Shown here in pieces: positions 6,652 through 9,032 of a stretch of 9,032 nucleotides of DNA. Under the pieces are notes generated by a model that was not told the origin of the DNA, did not search any database, and was given only the letters and a program-made list of their open reading frames with translations. Location of the stretch: positions 1 through 9,032 of the forward strand of contig PMOP01000060.1 in the NCBI GenBank assembly GCA_003161495.1, given 5' to 3'. Each line of letters opens with the position of its first letter. The stretch's first letter is position 1. The position numbers were made by a program, and so were the translations under genes. This DNA is from Acidobacteriota bacterium (GTDB taxonomy: Bacteria > Acidobacteriota > Terriglobia > Acidiferrales > UBA7541).

Positions 6652-7323
6652 TTATTGCGCCACGGCGCGCACCCAGATGCGGCTCGTCGCGGGCTTGCCA
6701 AGATGGATCGTGCGGTTCCCCACCGCGAGCGTCATGGTTTCGTCGTACTCGCGTTTGCGGATGCGGGCGCGCGCGCCGGGATGCAGTGTGAGGCCGGAGA
6801 GAAATTTCAGAAACTCCGCATCTTTTTCGTAGACGCAGAGAACTTCGACGGTGCGGCCCGTTTCCACGTCAGACAGCGGGATCGCTCCGTGCTTGCGCCG
6901 CAATTTTGCGAGACCGCCTTGCAGCGGCACGCCGTGCGGGCAAAAACCTTCCGCGCCGAAACGCGCCAGCAATAATTTCTCGACTTCGGGAGAGATTCCG
7001 TGTTCGAGGCGCTCGGCTTCGTCGTGGGCGCGCGTCCAGTCGAGCCCAATGACTTCAGTGAGCAGTTTTTCCGCGAGCTGGTGGCGCATGGCCAGGTGGT
7101 CGGCAAGGCTGCTGCCTTTGCGTGTCAGCGAGATTCGGCCGTCGCGGCGTACGACGAGCAGCCCGTCGCGCGTCATGCGCTTCAGCGCGGCCGTCACCGC
7201 CGGCGGCGTGACGCCCAGCTCCTCGGCCAGCCGCGCGCTGATCGGCTCGTGCTCCTCCTGGACCATCTCCCAGATGGCCTTCAGGTAATCTTCGCGCGAG
7301 ACGCTGGTTTTTTCGCGCCGCAT
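6652..7323 (-). CDS. DtxR/MntR-family metal-dependent transcriptional regulator
   Basis: 223 aa from ATG 7321-7323. It has three domains: a winged helix (about 8-70; EDYLKAIWEM, then ARLAEELGVTPPAVTAALKRM), a helical dimerisation/metal-binding domain (about 71-145) and a C-terminal FeoA/SH3-like domain (about 148-220). The ancillary-site ligands of DtxR are conserved (His81, Glu85, His100). In the primary site, the DtxR Cys102 position is Glu104 (ERLEH, with Glu107 and His108) and the DtxR Met10 position is Asp12. Both match the manganese-sensing MntR type. CPHG (Cys128, His130) recalls the extra site of streptococcal ScaR. I therefore infer a Mn(II), or Mn/Fe, responsive repressor; its targets are not in the window. 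AAGGAG at 7328-7333 lies 4 bases from this ATG and only 1 base from the preceding ATG (7324-7326). The frame opens further to 7389, but only through a repeat. Confidence 0.9.
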   Translation of the reverse strand: MRREKTSVSREDYLKAIWEMVQEEHEPISARLAEELGVTPPAVTAALKRMTRDGLLVVRRDGRISLTRKGSSLADHLAMRHQLAEKLLTEVIGLDWTRAHDEAERLEHGISPEVEKLLLARFGAEGFCPHGVPLQGGLAKLRRKHGAIPLSDVETGRTVEVLCVYEKDAEFLKFLSGLTLHPGARARIRKREYDETMTLAVGNRTIHLGKPATSRIWVRAVAQ

Positions 7324-7327
7324 CATG

Positions 7328-7333
7328 CTCCTT
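7328..7333 (-). promoter_or_regulatory. Ribosome-binding site of the DtxR-family gene
   Basis: AAGGAG on the minus strand directly precedes a double ATGATG. The spacing is 1 base to the first ATG and 4 to the second, so the second start (7323) is favoured. Its presence rejects the longer frame that begins at 7389 inside the REPIN-like element. Confidence 0.7.
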
Positions 7334-7346
7334 TTTGAAATCTGTA

Positions 7347-7413
7347 TGTAGCGCCCGCCTTCAGGCGGGCACTCGCCTGACGGGAACATGCCAACCTGAA
7401 GGTTGGCGCTACA
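7347..7413. repeat. REPIN-like element, copy 2, with compensatory arm changes
   Basis: Two inverted GTAG-headed units (7347-7371 and 7389-7413; GTAG at 7348-7351, CTAC at 7409-7412) surround a 17-base centre. The left unit is identical to the left unit of copy 1 (hairpin GCCCGCC-TTCA-GGCGGGC). The right unit, read in the same sense, has GCCAACC-TTCA-GGTTGGC. The changes are paired, so each half still folds on itself although the two halves no longer pair perfectly with each other. It lies between the stop of the phosphatase gene (7423) and the ribosome-binding site of the DtxR-family gene, both on the minus strand. Confidence 0.8.
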
Positions 7414-7422
7414 AAAACTTTG

Positions 7423-7857
7423 CTATGCTGCGTCCGGCGAGTCTACCTTTTCGCGCAGGCGCCGCGCCAGATCCTCGACGCACTTTTCAATCTGATCGCG
7501 AATCTCGCGATAAACACCGAGATTCGATCCGTATGGATCGCCTACGTCCCAGTCCTCAATCGACGCCACAGGTTTTTCCTTGAAAATTGCCGTCCCCGCG
7601 CGCCCCGTCATGTTGACCACAATGTCCGCCGCGGACACATCTTCCGGGCGCAGTGGCTTGGAGGTTTGGCCGTCGGCGGAAATGCCGCGTTCGCGCAGCA
7701 CGGCCAGCGTGGTGCCGGGAATTTCTCCAAACGGTACGAGGCCCGCGCTCGACGCCTCAATCACGTCCGATGCCCTGTGCTTCGCAATAGCCTCCGCCAT
7801 CTGGCTGCGGCATGCGTTGCCGATGCAAAGAAACAAAACTTTGGCGCGGGAGGTCAT
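7423..7857 (-). CDS. Low-molecular-weight phosphatase / ArsC-like protein
   Basis: 144 aa. The N-terminal P-loop CIGNACRS (Cys11 nucleophile, Arg17; CX5R) and the general acid in DPY (Asp107, GDPYG) identify the low-molecular-weight protein tyrosine phosphatase fold, which is shared with thioredoxin-linked arsenate reductases. The two relay cysteines of Staphylococcus-type ArsC (Cys82 and Cys89) are missing: the matching stretch VVNMTGRAGTAIF (81-92) has none. A thioredoxin-coupled arsenate reductase is therefore unlikely, and a phosphatase, or a reductase resolved by a small thiol, fits better. Cys16 and Cys126 are the only other cysteines. No arsB, acr3 or arsR gene is adjacent. The frame is open to 8028, but the conserved fold starts at MTSRAKVLFLC, so ATG 7855-7857 is chosen; purine-rich GGAAAG and AAGGA lie just upstream. 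The gene is divergent from the toxin-antitoxin operon. Confidence 0.85.
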   Translation of the reverse strand: MTSRAKVLFLCIGNACRSQMAEAIAKHRASDVIEASSAGLVPFGEIPGTTLAVLRERGISADGQTSKPLRPEDVSAADIVVNMTGRAGTAIFKEKPVASIEDWDVGDPYGSNLGVYREIRDQIEKCVEDLARRLREKVDSPDAA

Positions 7858-7971
7858 TCCTTCATCTTTCCAAGTTAGCTTCCATGTGAACAGAATGACA
7901 CGAATATCGCTGACCCTCAAGTCGGCTGAAAATCGTGTTTTTCGATGAAGGCTACGTAGTACAAAGATATG

Positions 7972-8001
7972 TTGACATGACATCATTACATTGTATATAT
8001 G
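7972..8001 (+). promoter_or_regulatory. Putative promoter and operator region of the toxin-antitoxin operon
   Basis: A perfect -35 box TTGACA (7972-7977) is followed, after 16 to 18 bases, by an AT-rich TATATA/TATATG tract (7994-8001) usable as a -10 box. AGGAG (8009-8013) then lies 5 bases before ATG 8019, implying a very short leader. Two similar stretches, ATATGTTGACA (from 7967) and ATATGTGTGAACA (from 7997), stand exactly 30 bases apart and could be antitoxin-binding repeats; that part is speculative. Confidence 0.6.
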
Positions 8002-8018
8002 TGTGAACAGGAGCGAGA

Positions 8019-8516
8019 ATGCCCACACTTTCCCGTACTCGACTTAGAGTCGCCGACGAGGTTTGGATCGCCACGGCACTTTTACATCGTGAAAATCCTG
8101 AACAGCTCGATTTTTCCGTTGAAGAAATTGTGGAGCGCGCGGTGAAGGAGCAGATTGCAGCTTCAATCCGTCCCGGCGTCTATGTCCATGCAGTTCAACA
8201 TTGCGTCGCTAATCGGCCACCAAATCCGGCCAGGTACCGAATGCTCTACGAGACCACACCGGGAAGACGACGGTTATTTCGCAGAGGCGACTCCTACCAT
8301 TCCGCCCGGGAGGGTTCCAAGATGACTCCGAAGCCCGAAGAAATCCCCAATGCATATAGCTACTTACTGGCTTGGTATCGGGAGTGGTCTAGCGTAGTGG
8401 CGACTGCCTCTTCAGGAATTGACCCACTCCTATCATTGGCCGGTTCGGGTAAATCTCTGTGGGCCGATGAGGGCGCTGATGAGTATGTTCGCAGACTTCG
8501 AGAAGGATGGGAATGA
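8019..8516 (+). CDS. Putative winged-helix antitoxin of a PIN toxin-antitoxin pair
   Basis: 165 aa, about twice the usual length of VapB antitoxins and without an obvious AbrB, ribbon-helix-helix, Phd or MerR pattern. Residues about 9-90 (VADEVWIATALLHRE, FSVEEIVERAVKE, PGVYVHAVQHCVANRPPNPARYRMLYETTPGRRRLFRRGD; separate stretches) read like a winged helix: three helices, then a beta-hairpin wing. The last 32 residues (DPLLSLAGSGKSLWAD, then EGADEYVRRLREGWE) match a tail I know from many acidobacterial VapB-like antitoxins, likely the toxin-neutralising segment. Its stop overlaps the toxin start (ATGA, 8513-8516), so the pair is translationally coupled. A good promoter and AGGAG precede it. 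By analogy it would bind the toxin and autorepress the operon. The role is inferred from context and the tail. Confidence 0.75.
   Translation: MPTLSRTRLRVADEVWIATALLHRENPEQLDFSVEEIVERAVKEQIAASIRPGVYVHAVQHCVANRPPNPARYRMLYETTPGRRRLFRRGDSYHSAREGSKMTPKPEEIPNAYSYLLAWYREWSSVVATASSGIDPLLSLAGSGKSLWADEGADEYVRRLREGWE
8503..8507 (+). promoter_or_regulatory. Toxin ribosome-binding site within the antitoxin gene
   Basis: AAGGA is located 5 bases before ATG 8513-8515. Another ATG at 8507-8509 overlaps this site itself and has no ribosome-binding site of its own, so 8513 is the better start. Being inside the last antitoxin codons, it ties toxin synthesis to antitoxin translation. Confidence 0.65.
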
Positions 8517-8935
8517 GTCGCATTTTTTGGGATACGAACTTATTCATCTATCTGTTCGAGGGTCATGGCCCTCACTTTGAACTTGTGTCCAATCTTCGGA
8601 ATGCCATGCTCTCGCGAGGCGATCAACTGCTAACTTCCGCGCTCACTCTGGGAGAAGTTCTCGTCAAACCGCTCGAGCGGCATGACGAGGAGCTTACGAG
8701 AAAATACGTCGACGCCATATCCAAAACGTCAATCACTATCGATTTCGACGCGAAGGCTGCAAGAATATACGCTGGCTTGCGCAGTAATCGCTCGCTTCGG
8801 CCTCCGGACGCGATTCAATTGGCATGCGCCGCCGCGGCAGGAGTAGATCTATTCGTCACAAACGATGCGCGCCTTCATTCCATACAGGTGGAAGCGATTC
8901 AGTTCATCGTTCCGCTCGTGCGCGCCCCACTGTAG
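8513..8935 (+). CDS. PIN-domain ribonuclease toxin (VapC-type)
   Basis: 140 aa, normal VapC length. The four acidic or polar positions of the PIN active site are present: Asp7 in WDTNLFIYL, Glu48 in TLGEVL, Asp99 in PPDAIQLA, and Asn117/Asp118 in VTNDARL. These coordinate Mg or Mn for single-stranded RNA cleavage; VapC toxins often cut tRNA or rRNA, but the target here cannot be predicted. It follows the putative antitoxin with a 4-base overlap. The chosen start ATG 8513 (MSRIFWDTN) fits the ribosome-binding site; ATG 8507 would add two residues. No truncation or active-site loss is seen, so the toxin should be functional. The remaining 97 bases after the stop show no convincing gene. Confidence 0.92.
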   Translation: MSRIFWDTNLFIYLFEGHGPHFELVSNLRNAMLSRGDQLLTSALTLGEVLVKPLERHDEELTRKYVDAISKTSITIDFDAKAARIYAGLRSNRSLRPPDAIQLACAAAAGVDLFVTNDARLHSIQVEAIQFIVPLVRAPL

Positions 8936-9032
8936 TTTCTGGTGATACCCCGGACTCACTGCGATGAGAGTTTTCGTTTGTCTGTGCCATGCGCAAAAAA
9001 TATTCGTGCACGGTGGTATCGCTGGTGAGTTC

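Noticed and set aside
7420..7878. 152-codon plus-strand open frame
   Set aside because: Antisense to the phosphatase gene with the CX5R motif; no domain and no ribosome-binding site.
7891..7900. CAGAATGACA, identical to the outer end of the palindrome at 3819-3903
   Set aside because: Only 10 bases, with no second arm nearby; chance occurrence is likely.
8904..9032. Minus-strand frame open from the right edge, possible 3' end of a convergent gene
   Set aside because: Only about 42 codons, overlaps the toxin 3' end by 32 bases, and the peptide matches nothing I recognise; more sequence to the right would settle it.
1..9032. CRISPR array, tRNA, rRNA, riboswitch or prophage genes
   Set aside because: No regularly spaced direct repeats, no cloverleaf or rRNA-like stretch, and no phage structural or integrase motifs were seen in reading both strands by eye.

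Overview
The window looks like a chromosomal segment from a soil-type Acidobacteriota bacterium (Terriglobia-like), probably a metagenome contig or draft genome. Three observations point this way. The sequence is moderately GC-rich. Two families of long intergenic palindromes (starting GTCATTC... and TGTAGCGCCCGCC...) resemble those I associate with this phylum. Several proteins (B3 metallo-beta-lactamase, orphan AmmeMemoRadiSam enzyme, antitoxin with a GSGK..WADE..ADEYVRRLREGW tail) have an acidobacterial look. The taxon is inferred from memory of such sequences; there is no rRNA or other marker in the window.

Layout. 1-153: 3' end of an alpha/beta-hydrolase gene (+). 184-270: palindrome of family A. 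362-1231: subclass B3 metallo-beta-lactamase (-). 1442-2601: translationally coupled pair (+), a 101-aa protein with a DnaB-N-like pattern and a 285-aa membrane-anchored protein that resembles a gluzincin peptidase without its catalytic motif. 2632-3753: radical SAM enzyme of the AmmeMemoRadiSam type (-). 3819-3903: second family A palindrome. 3918-4675: two-gene unit (-) of a DinB/YfiT-like putative metalloenzyme and a 74-aa conserved-looking protein. 4796-4863: REPIN-like element with GTAG ends. 5042-6547: NAD-type aldehyde dehydrogenase (+), with a strong bidirectional terminator at 6580-6619. 6652-7323: three-domain DtxR/MntR-family metalloregulator (-). 7347-7413: second REPIN-like element, just upstream of the regulator's ribosome-binding site. 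7423-7857: low-molecular-weight phosphatase/ArsC-like protein (-). 8019-8935: toxin-antitoxin operon (+) with its own promoter, an unusual winged-helix-like antitoxin and a PIN-domain (VapC-type) toxin.

Most genes are single housekeeping or stress-type functions and form no obvious pathway: beta-lactam hydrolysis, aldehyde oxidation, metal sensing, and thiol-transfer or phosphatase chemistry. The tight functional units are the 1442-2601 pair (ATGA overlap), the 4675-3918 pair and the toxin-antitoxin pair (ATGA overlap). The most interesting material is the non-canonical antitoxin, the coupled pair with a probable pseudo-peptidase, and the REPIN-like elements. In the element at 7347-7413 the two half-hairpins have diverged but each keeps its own base pairing. 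Three open frames begin inside or beyond intergenic sequence or repeats and were shortened to better supported starts.
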